Source: Acetobacter oeni (lineage in GTDB: Bacteria; Pseudomonadota; Alphaproteobacteria; Acetobacterales; Acetobacteraceae). Taken from it: 64,000 nt of DNA. The DNA is taken from NCBI RefSeq assembly GCF_011516825.1, contig NZ_WOTA01000013.1:52157-116156 (forward strand). Reading direction: 5' to 3'. The notes under the pieces were generated by a model. It saw only the letters and a program-made list of their open reading frames with translations, made no database searches and was not told where the DNA came from. Positions 27,376 through 38,854 of the stretch are shown here, one piece after another (within the stretch, counting starts at the first letter, position 1; each line of letters opens with the position of its first letter). Position numbers and translations under genes: made by a program.

Positions 27376-28488
27376 CTATTTCAGCTGCGGCGAAAGGAAC
27401 AGTTCTCTGAGAGTGTGCGGCTGGCAGCGGAGGTACTGATCCGGGGCTCTGATCCGTGCGCCGAGATGGGCGGCGGCGTGCCAGGGCCAGCGGGGATCGT
27501 AGAGGATGGTGCGGGCCAGGGCGATAAAATCGGCGTCTCCGGTGGAGACGATGGCTTCGGCCTGTTCGAAGCCGGTGATGAGGCCTACGGCGATGACGGG
27601 CATATCTGTTTCAGCTCTGACGGCGCGTGCGAGCGGAACCTGGTAGCTCGGGCCGACGGGGATTTCCTGTTTCGGGCTGAGGCCGCCGCTGGAAACGTGG
27701 ATGGCAGCGCAGCCACGGCTTTCCAGGGCTTTGGCGAGAGCGATTGTCTGGCTGATGTCCCAGCCGCCGGGAACCCAGTCGGTTCCGGAGACGCGGACGG
27801 TGACGGGGCCGTCGGGAAAGGCCTCGCGGATGGTATCGAAGACTTCGAGCGGAAAGCGGAGGCGGTTCTCCAGGCTGCCACCATATTCATCGGTGCGCTG
27901 ATTGGAGAGTGGCGAGAGAAACTGGTGGATGAGGTAGCCGTGAGCGGCGTGAAGCTGGACGGCGTCGATGCCGAGCCTGGTCGCGCGTTTCGTGGCGGCG
28001 GCGTATGCGGCGCGGAGGCGGGTCAGATCCGTTCTGTCGAGGGCATGGGGCGGGGTGGTACCTTCGGTGAAGGGGATCGCGGACGGGGCTTCGGTCTGCC
28101 AGCCGCCGGGGAGGCCGGGCGGGATGTGTTTTCCGCCTTTCCAGGGGATTTCGACAGAGGCTTTGCGTCCGGCATGGCCGAGCTGGATGGCGACGGGGAT
28201 GTCGGAAGCGGTGCGGATGCCGTTCAGGACGCGGGCCATGGCTGTTTCGGTGGCGTCGTTCCAGAGGCCGGCATCGTGCGCGGTGATGCGGCCTTCCGGG
28301 GTGACGGCGGTGGCTTCGATCGTGAGAATGGCCGCGCCGGAAAGGGCGAGATTGCCGAGATGGATGAGGTGCCAGTCGGTCATGCAGCCGTCGATGGCGG
28401 AATACTGGCACATCGGGGCGATGATGATGCGGTTGGTCAGGGCGAGCGCGCCGATTTTCGCGGGTTCGAAGAGTGCGGGTCCGGGCAT
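27376..28488 (-). CDS. namA: Old yellow enzyme family NADPH dehydrogenase (YqjM/NamA type)
   Basis: This FMN-dependent ene-reductase reduces activated C=C bonds, often in electrophile or xenobiotic detoxification. The 370-aa protein has APMCQYSA with the Cys27 typical of the YqjM subclass, QLHAAHGYLIHQFLSPLSN with substrate-binding His residues, RTDEYGGSLENRLRFP, and the phosphate-binding region IAVGLITGFEQAE. It is a cytosolic TIM barrel. AGGAG lies 7 bases before ATG 28488. It lies 138 bases upstream of the tannase gene on the same strand, so transcription from here could continue into the tannase gene. Confidence 0.95.
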   Translation of the reverse strand: MPGPALFEPAKIGALALTNRIIIAPMCQYSAIDGCMTDWHLIHLGNLALSGAAILTIEATAVTPEGRITAHDAGLWNDATETAMARVLNGIRTASDIPVAIQLGHAGRKASVEIPWKGGKHIPPGLPGGWQTEAPSAIPFTEGTTPPHALDRTDLTRLRAAYAAATKRATRLGIDAVQLHAAHGYLIHQFLSPLSNQRTDEYGGSLENRLRFPLEVFDTIREAFPDGPVTVRVSGTDWVPGGWDISQTIALAKALESRGCAAIHVSSGGLSPKQEIPVGPSYQVPLARAVRAETDMPVIAVGLITGFEQAEAIVSTGDADFIALARTILYDPRWPWHAAAHLGARIRAPDQYLRCQPHTLRELFLSPQLK

Positions 28489-28543
28489 GGGTTTCTCCTG
28501 TCGGTGGTGAGGCTTTCAGGCCCGGACAGCCGGCAAAACGGAC

Positions 28544-29206
28544 TCAGTAAAACTGGAGGCCGCTGATCTCCATTTCCGGGTCCAGGTAGTATGGGACATA
28601 GAATGTCGGCGTGGCGGAGGTTGTTATGCTGTTGATTCCCGTTGGCGGCGTGGCTGGTTTGACGCCACTGGCGGCGAGGCAGGTGTAGAGTGTGCTGCGC
28701 AGTTTACCGTCGGCGAGGCCTGTCTGATGTGTGTTGCGGAACAGGTCTTCGGCGTAGGGTTTGCAGGCGGTCGGGGTATGGCTGAGTTTATCCGCGATCT
28801 GCTTCTCGCGATAGGCGGCCACCTGAGCGTCGGTCAGCCAGACACGCAGATAGTCCGGGGATGACGGATCGAGCCAGAGGGCCCGCCAGCTTGTCGGGCC
28901 ACCTTTGAGGCGTGTGACGGCGATTCCTTCTTCCTTTGAACCGTCGGCGCGGGTGAGTGTGCCGTGGCAGGCCATGACCTGATAATGCGAACCGAACAGG
29001 GACCCGCGGGTGGTGCCGTTGCTGAAGGCGGTGGCCTGGCCCGGAGTGGCTGTTCCTGTGACATCGGGCAGGGGAGACGGGCTGCTGGCTATTGAGACGA
29101 TGGCAGCCCCGATATCGGGTTCGGCGCAATAATTCTTTAGCGGATCGACGGTATAGGAGCATCCGGTAACGAGGAGGGCCGCGAGGACTGTGAGGCGGGA
29201 TTTCAT
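28544..29206 (-). CDS. Putative lipoprotein, function unknown
   Basis: This 220-aa protein starts with a lipoprotein signal peptide (MKSRLTVLAALLVTGCSYTV), with Cys16 as the predicted lipidated residue. The frame extends 30 codons upstream, but ATG 29206 puts the signal at the true N-terminus. The mature part has four further Cys residues (in NYCAEPD, VMACHG, PTACKPY and LYTCLAA), suggesting two disulfides, and a charged helix near LTDAQVAAYREKQIADKL. I do not recognise a family. It lies 55 bases upstream of the ene-reductase start on the same strand and may share a transcript. Confidence 0.75.
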   Translation of the reverse strand: MKSRLTVLAALLVTGCSYTVDPLKNYCAEPDIGAAIVSIASSPSPLPDVTGTATPGQATAFSNGTTRGSLFGSHYQVMACHGTLTRADGSKEEGIAVTRLKGGPTSWRALWLDPSSPDYLRVWLTDAQVAAYREKQIADKLSHTPTACKPYAEDLFRNTHQTGLADGKLRSTLYTCLAASGVKPATPPTGINSITTSATPTFYVPYYLDPEMEISGLQFY

Positions 29207-29432
29207 GGTCTGGACTCGCTGTGTGAGTCGTTCGCCGCCGGATCGGGATGCGCCCGGGCCGGGGCGTAACGAGCGATTGGTGTTCGTGCCTGGCATGGCG
29301 GGTGTTTCTCTGCAATGCCCTGGATCAATTCAGGTCTGATAAGGCGCGGCGGCGCGGCGTGGACGGGGCGGACGGGCTTCTGTATTTCGGGGCACTGCTG
29401 TCCTGAAACCGGTTTCTGAGGTGAGGAATTTT

Positions 29433-30323
29433 ATGTCTGCTGCATCTGTAGGCGGTGCCGTGACCGCGGGCGACTTTCGCACGCTGACGCTGAGCTGTGT
29501 GAACCGGCCTGGCATCGTGGCGGCGATTGCGCAGAAACTGTTTGAGCTGGGCACGAACATGACGGAGGCGCAGCAGTTTGACGATACGGAGAGTGGCCGG
29601 TTTTTTATGCGGGTTGTATTCAGCCCTTTTGACGGATGGGAGCCGTCACGCCTGATACCGGAGATGGCGGCGCTGGCGGCTGAGTTCGGCATGACGTGGA
29701 CGATAAAAGAGAACGCGCGCCCGACGCGGGTGATGCTGCTGGTCTCAAAGTTCGATCACTGTCTTGTTGATCTGCTGTATCGGTGGCGCGTTGGCGAGCT
29801 TGCGATTGAGCCGGTCGGGATTATCGCCAATCATCCTGCCGCAGCTTATGCCGACGTCGATTTTGGCGGGATTCCGTTTCACTATCTGCCCGTGACGGCG
29901 GCGACGAAGGCGCAACAGGAAGCCCGGATTCTTCAGCTTGTGGAAGACAGCGGCACGGAGCTGGTGGTTCTGGCGCGGTATATGCAGATTCTGTCCAATG
30001 AGATGGCACTGCAACTGTCGGGACGCTGCATCAATATCCATCACTCATTTCTGCCCGGATTCAAGGGGGCCAGGCCGTATCATCAGGCCTATGCGCGGGG
30101 CGTGAAACTGATTGGTGCGACCGCGCATTTCGTGACGCATGATCTCGATGAAGGACCGATTATCGAGCAGGATGTGGAGCGGATCAGCCACGCGGATACG
30201 CCGGAGGATCTGATCCGCAAGGGGCGCGACATTGAGCGGCGGGTTCTGGCGCGGGCGGTGCGGTATTATACCGAGCAGCGGGCGATCCTGAACGGGCGGA
30301 AGGCGATTGTTTTTCTGGATTAG
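29433..30323 (+). CDS. purU: Formyltetrahydrofolate deformylase
   Basis: It hydrolyses 10-formyl-THF to formate and THF, balancing one-carbon pools and supplying formate for purine synthesis. The 296-aa protein has an N-terminal ACT domain ([19 protein letters not shown]) and a C-terminal formyl-transferase fold. The catalytic Asn-His-Asp set is visible as [20 protein letters not shown] and [13 protein letters not shown] 29433 is chosen because GTGAGG lies 6 bases upstream; an in-frame GTG at 29421 is the alternative. It converges with anmK. Confidence 0.97.
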   Translation: MSAASVGGAVTAGDFRTLTLSCVNRPGIVAAIAQKLFELGTNMTEAQQFDDTESGRFFMRVVFSPFDGWEPSRLIPEMAALAAEFGMTWTIKENARPTRVMLLVSKFDHCLVDLLYRWRVGELAIEPVGIIANHPAAAYADVDFGGIPFHYLPVTAATKAQQEARILQLVEDSGTELVVLARYMQILSNEMALQLSGRCINIHHSFLPGFKGARPYHQAYARGVKLIGATAHFVTHDLDEGPIIEQDVERISHADTPEDLIRKGRDIERRVLARAVRYYTEQRAILNGRKAIVFLD

Positions 30324-30342
30324 CGAGAGAGAGAGAGGCGTG

Positions 30343-30366
30343 TCACTGGTTTTTCTGTAACAGTGA
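30343..30366 (+). terminator. Possible hairpin after purU
   Basis: A perfect 6-bp stem (TCACTG 30343-30348, CAGTGA 30361-30366) has a T-rich 12-base loop, 20 bases after the stop codon. There is no following T-run. A short GA repeat (30325-30336) precedes it. This is a weak candidate. Confidence 0.3.
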
Positions 30367-30481
30367 GCTCCCTGCCCGGTTTTTGTGATTTCCGGGATGC
30401 TTCATGGCGAGCGGCGTTCCTGCCGGCGTAACCGGTCTCTGTCGGGATCAGGTAAGTCTGAAACGAATTTCACCTCATTTT

Positions 30482-31597
30482 TCAGACACCGCCAAAGAGC
30501 CATTCCGGAATGGGAGAAAGACCGATGCAGGTGAGGCGTCCCCCCGACCGCATATCCGGAGTGCCCGTGATCATCGGTGCTGAGAGCGGAAGTTTTCTAA
30601 GAACACGCACGGCAAGGAAACCAAAGCACTGCGCCTCAAGTGCGTCACCATCCCAGCCGATACTGTCAATGGATTCTACCGGGACTTCCAGCGCGTGTCT
30701 CAGCCCGTTCATGAGAGAAGGATTGTGTCGCCCGCCGCCGCAGATGTACCATATAGCCGGTTTAGCGGGCAGAGGCGTCCGGCGGACGGCCTCCACGGTG
30801 AAGGCCGCCAGTGTCGCGGCGCCGTCTTCAGGCGTGCAGTCCGCGATGATGTCGAGTGCAGAGATAAAAGTCTGACGATCAAGTGATTTGGGGGCCGGAC
30901 GGGAAAAGTATGGATTATCGAGCATCTGCTCCAGCAGGGTATGGTTGACCTTGCCGGCCCGGGCCAGTTGTCCATCGAAATCACAGGCTCTGCCGGTGTG
31001 CCGAAAAGCCCAGTCATCAAGCAGAGCGTTACCTGGACCGGTATCACAGGCACAGATTGTGTGGTCGGCACCGATGAATGTCATATTTGCGACACCGCCA
31101 ATGTTAAGCACGGCGAGAGGTTTCGGTGCTTTGCCGAGGATCGCTGCGTGATACCAGGGGACTAACGGAGCGCCTTCCCCGCCGGCAGCGACATCCGCGC
31201 TGCGGAAGTCATGGACGACCGGCAGCCCGGTTTCACGCGACATTCTGACGGCATCTCCAATCTGCCAGGTTCTGTGGCAGTCGGGCATGTGCAGAATTGT
31301 CTGACCGTGAAAGCCGATGAGATCGATGTCGGGTATGATGAGGCGGAGTTGCTGAACTGCTTCGATGTGCCGAAAGGTGATTAACTGTTCCACGCTTATC
31401 AGTTCAGGATCGTCCTGAGTGAGTGAGGCGCTGCGATCCAGGAGATCACGCATTCTGCTTCGAAGATGTGGTTCATAGGGCAGGCTCAGGCTGGGGCCAC
31501 AGGTTTCTGTTCTCTCACCGTCAGTGCGGATGACCGCGGCATCCACGCCATCGAGAGACGTGCCACTCATGAGACCTATGACGGTCAGCATCGTCAT
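30482..31597 (-). CDS. anmK: Anhydro-N-acetylmuramic acid kinase
   Basis: It phosphorylates and opens 1,6-anhydro-MurNAc to MurNAc-6-phosphate in peptidoglycan recycling. The 371-aa actin-fold kinase has the family start GLMSGTSLDGVDAAV, the substrate motifs GFHGQTILH and NIGGVANMTFIG, CDTGPGNALLDDW, and the C-terminal ICGGGRHNPSLM. The ATG has AGGAGC about 8 bases upstream; a second in-frame Met is two codons later. No murQ or nag gene is adjacent. Base composition is slightly less GC-rich than in the region before 30 kb. Confidence 0.97.
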   Translation of the reverse strand: MTMLTVIGLMSGTSLDGVDAAVIRTDGERTETCGPSLSLPYEPHLRSRMRDLLDRSASLTQDDPELISVEQLITFRHIEAVQQLRLIIPDIDLIGFHGQTILHMPDCHRTWQIGDAVRMSRETGLPVVHDFRSADVAAGGEGAPLVPWYHAAILGKAPKPLAVLNIGGVANMTFIGADHTICACDTGPGNALLDDWAFRHTGRACDFDGQLARAGKVNHTLLEQMLDNPYFSRPAPKSLDRQTFISALDIIADCTPEDGAATLAAFTVEAVRRTPLPAKPAIWYICGGGRHNPSLMNGLRHALEVPVESIDSIGWDGDALEAQCFGFLAVRVLRKLPLSAPMITGTPDMRSGGRLTCIGLSPIPEWLFGGV

Positions 31598-31673
31598 CCG
31601 CTTTGCTCCTGAAGTAAGGTGGATTGAGGTGACTGCTCCCGGACGGAATTTAACTCCGGCAGATTTATGACCT

Positions 31674-32057
31674 TTATCTGATCTGCTCTGTCAGAGAACG
31701 GAATTTGGCCTGATCCGACTGTCCGCTGAGGATAAACAGCATATAATAATCGAGATAATGCCTCTTGTTACGGGCGACTTTTGAATAGAACGGATAGACG
31801 CTGAACGGGCCTGAATAGCCTGGAGGAACCGGATCTTCGGCCAGGATGCAGCGGGCACGGAAGAGCGGGACATAAATGGCGCCTTCTTCGTTTTCACGTT
31901 TTCTGACATGCCAGAGATTTTTACGAAAATCCTTCAGTTTATCGGGAAGGATAAAAATCATTGTTTTTTCAATGAAGGGCTTTGAGAGTTCTGCCGGCTC
32001 CAGGTAACGCAGATCGTCGGGCATGTCGCAGAAATAGGGATGATCCTGAACGATCAT
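31674..32057 (-). CDS. Hypothetical protein, 127 aa
   Basis: I do not recognise this protein. It starts MIVQDHPYFCDMPDDLRYLE and ends KFRSLTEQIR. It is rich in Phe, Tyr, Arg and Lys, with no signal peptide, membrane segment or repeat; one Cys is in FRARCILAED. The middle IYVPLFRARC and the C-terminal YYMLFILSG suggest a small alpha/beta fold. GGAG sits 8 bases before ATG 32057, supporting translation. Codon use is more AT-rich than in neighbours (ATA, AAT and TTT codons), which may indicate later acquisition. It lies between gyrB and anmK, all on the minus strand, but gaps and a hairpin argue against a tight operon. Confidence 0.65.
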   Translation of the reverse strand: MIVQDHPYFCDMPDDLRYLEPAELSKPFIEKTMIFILPDKLKDFRKNLWHVRKRENEEGAIYVPLFRARCILAEDPVPPGYSGPFSVYPFYSKVARNKRHYLDYYMLFILSGQSDQAKFRSLTEQIR

Positions 32058-32127
32058 GCTGCGGTCTCCGACGTATCGCTTTGCAGGGGGGAAGGACTGA
32101 CTGCGCCTGCCCTGTTGACATCATGGC

Positions 32128-32152
32128 CCCTCCGCCTCAACCTGGCGGAGGG
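32128..32152 (-). terminator. Hairpin downstream of gyrB
   Basis: A perfect 9-bp GC-rich stem (CCCTCCGCC 32128-32136, GGCGGAGGG 32144-32152) with a 7-base loop lies 31 bases after the gyrB stop. It lacks a U-run on the minus strand but is the only obvious termination structure between gyrB and the next gene. Confidence 0.55.
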
Positions 32153-32182
32153 ATGACGGAACCCGGCGCCCCGGGCAGTGTA

Positions 32183-34672
<2,490 letters not shown>

Positions 34673-34775
34673 TTATACTCCTTTTGCGGGAGCGGGGCCA
34701 GCTTGCACGCCCTGGAAGCGCGTGATTTTCCGCCGTTTTTTCGCGAAACAGGCCGGTTTGCGGGACGCAGTTCCG

Positions 34776-35960
34776 TTATGCGGGCCGGGTGATCTCCTGC
34801 CCTTCCCCGTCTGAACCGAGGATGCCGTTATGCAGGCGGACGAAAAGAGCATTGTCACGCAGGGGAGCGAAGGGTTCGGGATCGGTTCCGGTCATCAGAA
34901 CCGGGGTCCGGAAATCGAGCAGCGTGTTCATGAGCGCGGCACGGCGTATGACGTCCAGGTGGACGAGCGGTTCATCGAGAAGCAACATGGGCGCTGTGGT
35001 TCCGAGCGAGCCCATCAGGCGGGCGTGGGCCAGAATGACACCTATGAGCAAAGCTTTTTGCTGTCCGGTGCTGGCTTCCGCGGCAAACCGGCCGGTTTGC
35101 AGGTCCCGGAGGGCAAAATCGGTGCGGTGGGCACCGAGAGTCGCGTGGCCACGCAGGCGGTCTTTGTCCCGTGCCGCGCGGAGCCGGGCACGGAGCCAGT
35201 CTTCGACGGCAAGCGCGGGTTCGGTTTTGAGACGTTCGGCCACGGGACAGATCAGCGAAAGTTGTGCGGACGGAAAAGCACCCGTGGGGTCCGCTCCGGC
35301 GGCATTCAGACGCGCGACGAGATCCTGGCGGGCGGCGATAGTCGCGACACCATGACGGGCCATGGCGTCTTCGATACCGGAGAGCCAGGCAGGATCTGTG
35401 GATTGCGTTGCAAGGACCCTGTTACGCTGGGCGGTGGCGCGTTCGCAGGCGGCGAGTTCGCGGGCATGGTGCGGAGCCATGGCGACGACGAGGCGATCGA
35501 GAAAACGCCTTCTTCCGCTTGCACTTTCCCCGAACAGACGGTCCATCTGCGGGGTAATCCAGACAGCGGAGAGGTAATCGGCTATCGCAGTGCGGGCGCG
35601 GAGAGTGGTGCCATTCAGGAGAAATTTACGGGCGCCTTCCTGCTCGGCTTCCATGCCGGTGGCGACATCGAATGCGCCCCGGTCATCGGAGAAGCGGGCT
35701 GTGACGCCCCATCCGCTGTCGGCCCTGTCTGTTTCGGAAGAGTGCCTGCGAAGATCGGCGTTACGCGCACCGCGCAGACCACGTCCTGGAGCAAGGAGCG
35801 AAAGGGCTTCGAGAAGATTGGTTTTTCCGCTGCCATTATCGCCGGTAATAACGACGGGGGTTCCTGCCGGCTCCCAGGTCAGCCGCTCATAATTACGGAA
35901 ATTCGTCAGAACGAGGCGGAGAAGGCGCGTCACAGGTTCAGGCCGGATCGCTCCGGCCAT
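34776..35960 (-). CDS. recF: DNA replication and repair protein RecF
   Basis: This SMC-like ATPase loads RecA at gaps together with RecO and RecR. Walker A is GDNGSGKTNLLEALS near residue 37, the RecF signature includes STGQQKALLIGVILAHARL, and Walker B is MLLLDEPLVHLD. Also seen is LLRLVLTNFRNYERL at the N-terminus. Its 394 aa is close to the usual 360-390. It lies 41 bases after dnaN on the same strand and is probably co-transcribed. Confidence 0.98.
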   Translation of the reverse strand: MAGAIRPEPVTRLLRLVLTNFRNYERLTWEPAGTPVVITGDNGSGKTNLLEALSLLAPGRGLRGARNADLRRHSSETDRADSGWGVTARFSDDRGAFDVATGMEAEQEGARKFLLNGTTLRARTAIADYLSAVWITPQMDRLFGESASGRRRFLDRLVVAMAPHHARELAACERATAQRNRVLATQSTDPAWLSGIEDAMARHGVATIAARQDLVARLNAAGADPTGAFPSAQLSLICPVAERLKTEPALAVEDWLRARLRAARDKDRLRGHATLGAHRTDFALRDLQTGRFAAEASTGQQKALLIGVILAHARLMGSLGTTAPMLLLDEPLVHLDVIRRAALMNTLLDFRTPVLMTGTDPEPFAPLRDNALFVRLHNGILGSDGEGQEITRPA

Positions 35961-36001
35961 GTTTTTACCGGGATGATTAATATCTGCGGCCGGGACGGGT
36001 C

Positions 36002-37126
36002 TCAGACCCGCATCGGCATGAGCACATAGAGTGCTGAGGGGCTGTCAACATCGCGCACAATGGTCGGCGCCGCGCTGTCGGCGAAGACAAATTCGACATC
36101 TTTGCTGACCTGGTCGGTGATGTCATTAAGATAACGGGCCTGGAAGCCGATCTCCATGTCTTCGCCGTCATAGGTCACGCGATTGTCGTCAAGTTCTTCT
36201 TTTGCCGTGCCCTGGTCGGCGCTGGTAGCGGACAGGATCAGCAGGTCACGCGACAGAGCGAGTTTGACAGGGCGGGAACGCTCCTGACTGATCGCGGCGA
36301 CGCGGGCGACTGCGTCCGAAAAATCCTTTTTCCCGACGCGTAGTGTCCGGTTATTTCCTGACGGAATAACGCGCTGGTATTCCGGGAAGGTGCCGTCGAT
36401 CAGCTTGGATGTGAGGGTGATCGACCCGACAGTAAACTGGATGCGGGTATCGGAGACCGAGACATCCACTTCCTCGGGAGCTTCATCAAGAAGTTTCCTG
36501 ATTTCGCCGATGGTTTTACGGGGGATGATAACGCCGGGCATTCCGGACGCGCCTGCGGGCACTTCTGTTTCAACACGAGCGAGACGATGACCGTCCGTTG
36601 CGACGGCACGCAGCAGTCCGCCCGTGTCGCCTTCCGTGACATGCAGATAGATACCATTGAGGTAGTAGCGCGTTTCTTCGGTTGAGATCGCAAAACGCGA
36701 GCGGTCTATGAGAGATTTCAGAACCGTGCTGTTCAGTTTGAACTGGTGCGGAAGGTCTCCGGCGACCATGGAGGGAAAATCGTCGACGGACAGGGCATTC
36801 AGGCGGGTGGCGTAGCGACCGGCACGCAGATCGAGCTGGGCGTCACCGCCGGGATGGCTGAGTTCGACGTCACTGCCATCGGGGAGCTTGCGGACGATTT
36901 CATAGAGAACGGCGGCGGGGGCCGTTGCGGAACCAGGTGTATGGATGGTGGCCGGAAGTTCCTCGACGATGGCGATTTCCATGTCGGTCGCGGTCAGGGC
37001 GAGACGACCGTCACGCGCATCGATCAGCACATTGGCCAGGATGGGGATAGTATTCCGCTTTTCCGCGACGCTCTGGATATGAGCGAGAGCCTTGAGCAGA
37101 GTGGCACGCTCGGCCGTAAACTTCAT
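36002..37126 (-). CDS. dnaN: DNA polymerase III beta sliding clamp
   Basis: This is the processivity clamp of the replicase. The 374-aa protein has the three repeated clamp domains: an N-terminal KFTAERATLLKALAHIQSV with NTIPILANVLI, the middle EETRYYLNGIYLHV, ATDGHRLARVE, and the C-terminal LYVLMPMRV that forms part of the partner-binding pocket. AGAGGA is 9 bases before the ATG. The 249-base gap to dnaA is longer than usual. Confidence 0.99.
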   Translation of the reverse strand: MKFTAERATLLKALAHIQSVAEKRNTIPILANVLIDARDGRLALTATDMEIAIVEELPATIHTPGSATAPAAVLYEIVRKLPDGSDVELSHPGGDAQLDLRAGRYATRLNALSVDDFPSMVAGDLPHQFKLNSTVLKSLIDRSRFAISTEETRYYLNGIYLHVTEGDTGGLLRAVATDGHRLARVETEVPAGASGMPGVIIPRKTIGEIRKLLDEAPEEVDVSVSDTRIQFTVGSITLTSKLIDGTFPEYQRVIPSGNNRTLRVGKKDFSDAVARVAAISQERSRPVKLALSRDLLILSATSADQGTAKEELDDNRVTYDGEDMEIGFQARYLNDITDQVSKDVEFVFADSAAPTIVRDVDSPSALYVLMPMRV

Positions 37127-37218
37127 CGACGCCTGTTCCTCTGTGGGGCGGACGGGGAGGCCCGCGCCAGCCCGGTCGGTTCTGAGCCGGGCAAAATTTA
37201 ATGGATGAGTTTAACAGG

Positions 37219-37257
37219 CCGGGCGCTGGTGGCAAAGGCTGCCCGGAGGCTTTTTTT
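37219..37257 (+). terminator. Hairpin with T7 run in the dnaA-dnaN gap, plus-strand orientation
   Basis: CCGGGC (37219-37224) pairs with GCCCGG (37241-37246), and AGGC plus seven T (37251-37257) follow on the plus strand. Both flanking genes are on the minus strand, so this would stop antisense transcription. On the minus strand the stem is preceded by A7 and does not look like a normal terminator. Confidence 0.35.
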
Positions 37258-37375
37258 GGCTTTGTCGGAGCATCTGTTATGGCGACGGGTCATGCAGGAA
37301 GACGTGGTGGCAGGCACTCATTTTACCGAAAGGCGGCGCACGCATGGTGGTTGACAGAAGAAACGGCGATCCGGT

Positions 37376-38854
37376 TCAGCTTTCGAGCATGCGGCGCATG
37401 AGTTCGACGTCTTCGGCGAAGGCGGTATCCCGCTCCATCAGTTCGGTGATGCGGGAGACGGCATGCATGACGGTCGTATGATCGCGGTTGCCAAATTTAC
37501 GGCCAATCTCGGGAAGTGAGCGGCTGGTGAGCTGTTTTGCGAGATACATGGCTACCTGACGCGGGCGGGCGACGGCGCGGGCGCGGCGGGCGGAGGACAT
37601 ATCCGTAAGGCGGATGTTCCAGTGCTCGGCGACCTTGCGCTGAATTTCCTCAATGGTGACGCGACGGTCGTGGGCCTTGAGGAGATCGTGGAGGACTTCC
37701 TGGGTGGATTCCAGCGTGATCGGGCGCCCGAAGAGGTTGGCGTGGGCGATCAGGCGATTGAGGGCGCCTTCGAGTTCGCGGACGTTGGTAGTGATTTTAT
37801 GGGCAAGAAATTCCAGCACTTTCGCCGGGACGGTGACGCCTGATGCGGCGGCTTTGGCTTCCAGGATCGAGATGCGGAGTTCGAAGGTCGTCGCGTGGAT
37901 GTCGGCGACCATGCCGCAGCCGAGGCGGGTGCGGAGACGGTCTTCGAGGCCGGACAGATCCGAGGGGGATTTGTCGGCGGAAACGACGATCTGACGTCCG
38001 GCGTCCACGAGCGCGTTGAAGGTGTGGAAGAACTCTTCCTGTGTGTTGTCCTTGCCGATGAGAAACTGAAGATCATCGATCATCAGGACATCGACGGAGC
38101 GGAGCTGATCCTTAAATTCCACCGTGGACTGCGAGCGGATGGCGGCGATGAAGCGGTACATGAACTTTTCAGCGGACATGTAGGCGACGGAAATCCGACC
38201 TTCACGCATCAGTTCGGCACCGATGGCATGCATCAGGTGCGTTTTACCCAGGCCGACGCCGCCGTAGAGAAAGAGCGGATTGAAACCGGCGCTGGAGGGC
38301 TTTTCCGCAACGCGACGGGCGCAGGCATAGGCGAATTCATTAGGCTTACCGACGATGAAGGTATCGAAGGTGAAGCGCGGGTCAAGCGGGGCGGCCAGAT
38401 CCGAACGAACATCACCGGAGCGTTCCGGTGTGCGTTCGGCAAGACGGGCCGGGGGCGGTGTGGCCGGAAGGGCCGCCGGCCGGATAGCGGGGGTTTCAGT
38501 GCTTTCCTGAGGCGGCGGCGCATCGCCCGGTCGCATGACCTGAAGTTCGACGCGGCGGATCGCCGGGATTTCCTGGTTCCACAGCGCACTCAGACGATCG
38601 CCGTACTGGCTGCGCACCCAGTCCCGGAGAAAACGTGTGGGGAGAAGAAGCGTGACTTCGTCGCCGTCAACCGGACCCGGGACGATCTGCTGAAGCCAGG
38701 TGCGGTATTCAACGTCACCGACTTCTGATTTCATGCGGGCGGCGATACGGCTCCAGGCGTCGGTCAGAAGGCTGGCAAACCCACCTGCAATGGCCTGTTC
38801 AGCGTCTGGCAGGCCGTCATTCACCAATCTCTCAGACTGTGTTGGAACCGGCAT
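37376..38854 (-). CDS. dnaA: Chromosomal replication initiator DnaA
   Basis: It binds DnaA boxes and opens the origin. The 492-aa protein has the N-terminal helicase-loading domain (WSRIAARMKSEVGDVEYRTW), a Pro-rich linker (about 110-155), and an AAA+ domain with Walker A YGGVGLGKTHLMHAIG, Walker B VLMIDDLQFL and sensor DLSGLEDRLRTRLG. The C-terminal domain IV carries the DNA-binding signature GNRDHTTVMHAVSRI. No canonical DnaA box was found by eye in the 514 bases upstream, so the gene-adjacent region is not obviously the origin. Confidence 0.99.
   Translation of the reverse strand: MPVPTQSERLVNDGLPDAEQAIAGGFASLLTDAWSRIAARMKSEVGDVEYRTWLQQIVPGPVDGDEVTLLLPTRFLRDWVRSQYGDRLSALWNQEIPAIRRVELQVMRPGDAPPPQESTETPAIRPAALPATPPPARLAERTPERSGDVRSDLAAPLDPRFTFDTFIVGKPNEFAYACARRVAEKPSSAGFNPLFLYGGVGLGKTHLMHAIGAELMREGRISVAYMSAEKFMYRFIAAIRSQSTVEFKDQLRSVDVLMIDDLQFLIGKDNTQEEFFHTFNALVDAGRQIVVSADKSPSDLSGLEDRLRTRLGCGMVADIHATTFELRISILEAKAAASGVTVPAKVLEFLAHKITTNVRELEGALNRLIAHANLFGRPITLESTQEVLHDLLKAHDRRVTIEEIQRKVAEHWNIRLTDMSSARRARAVARPRQVAMYLAKQLTSRSLPEIGRKFGNRDHTTVMHAVSRITELMERDTAFAEDVELMRRMLES

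Noticed and set aside
30325..30336. A short GA dinucleotide repeat after purU
   Set aside because: Six units of a simple repeat in an intergenic gap are too short to mean phase variation or a functional site.
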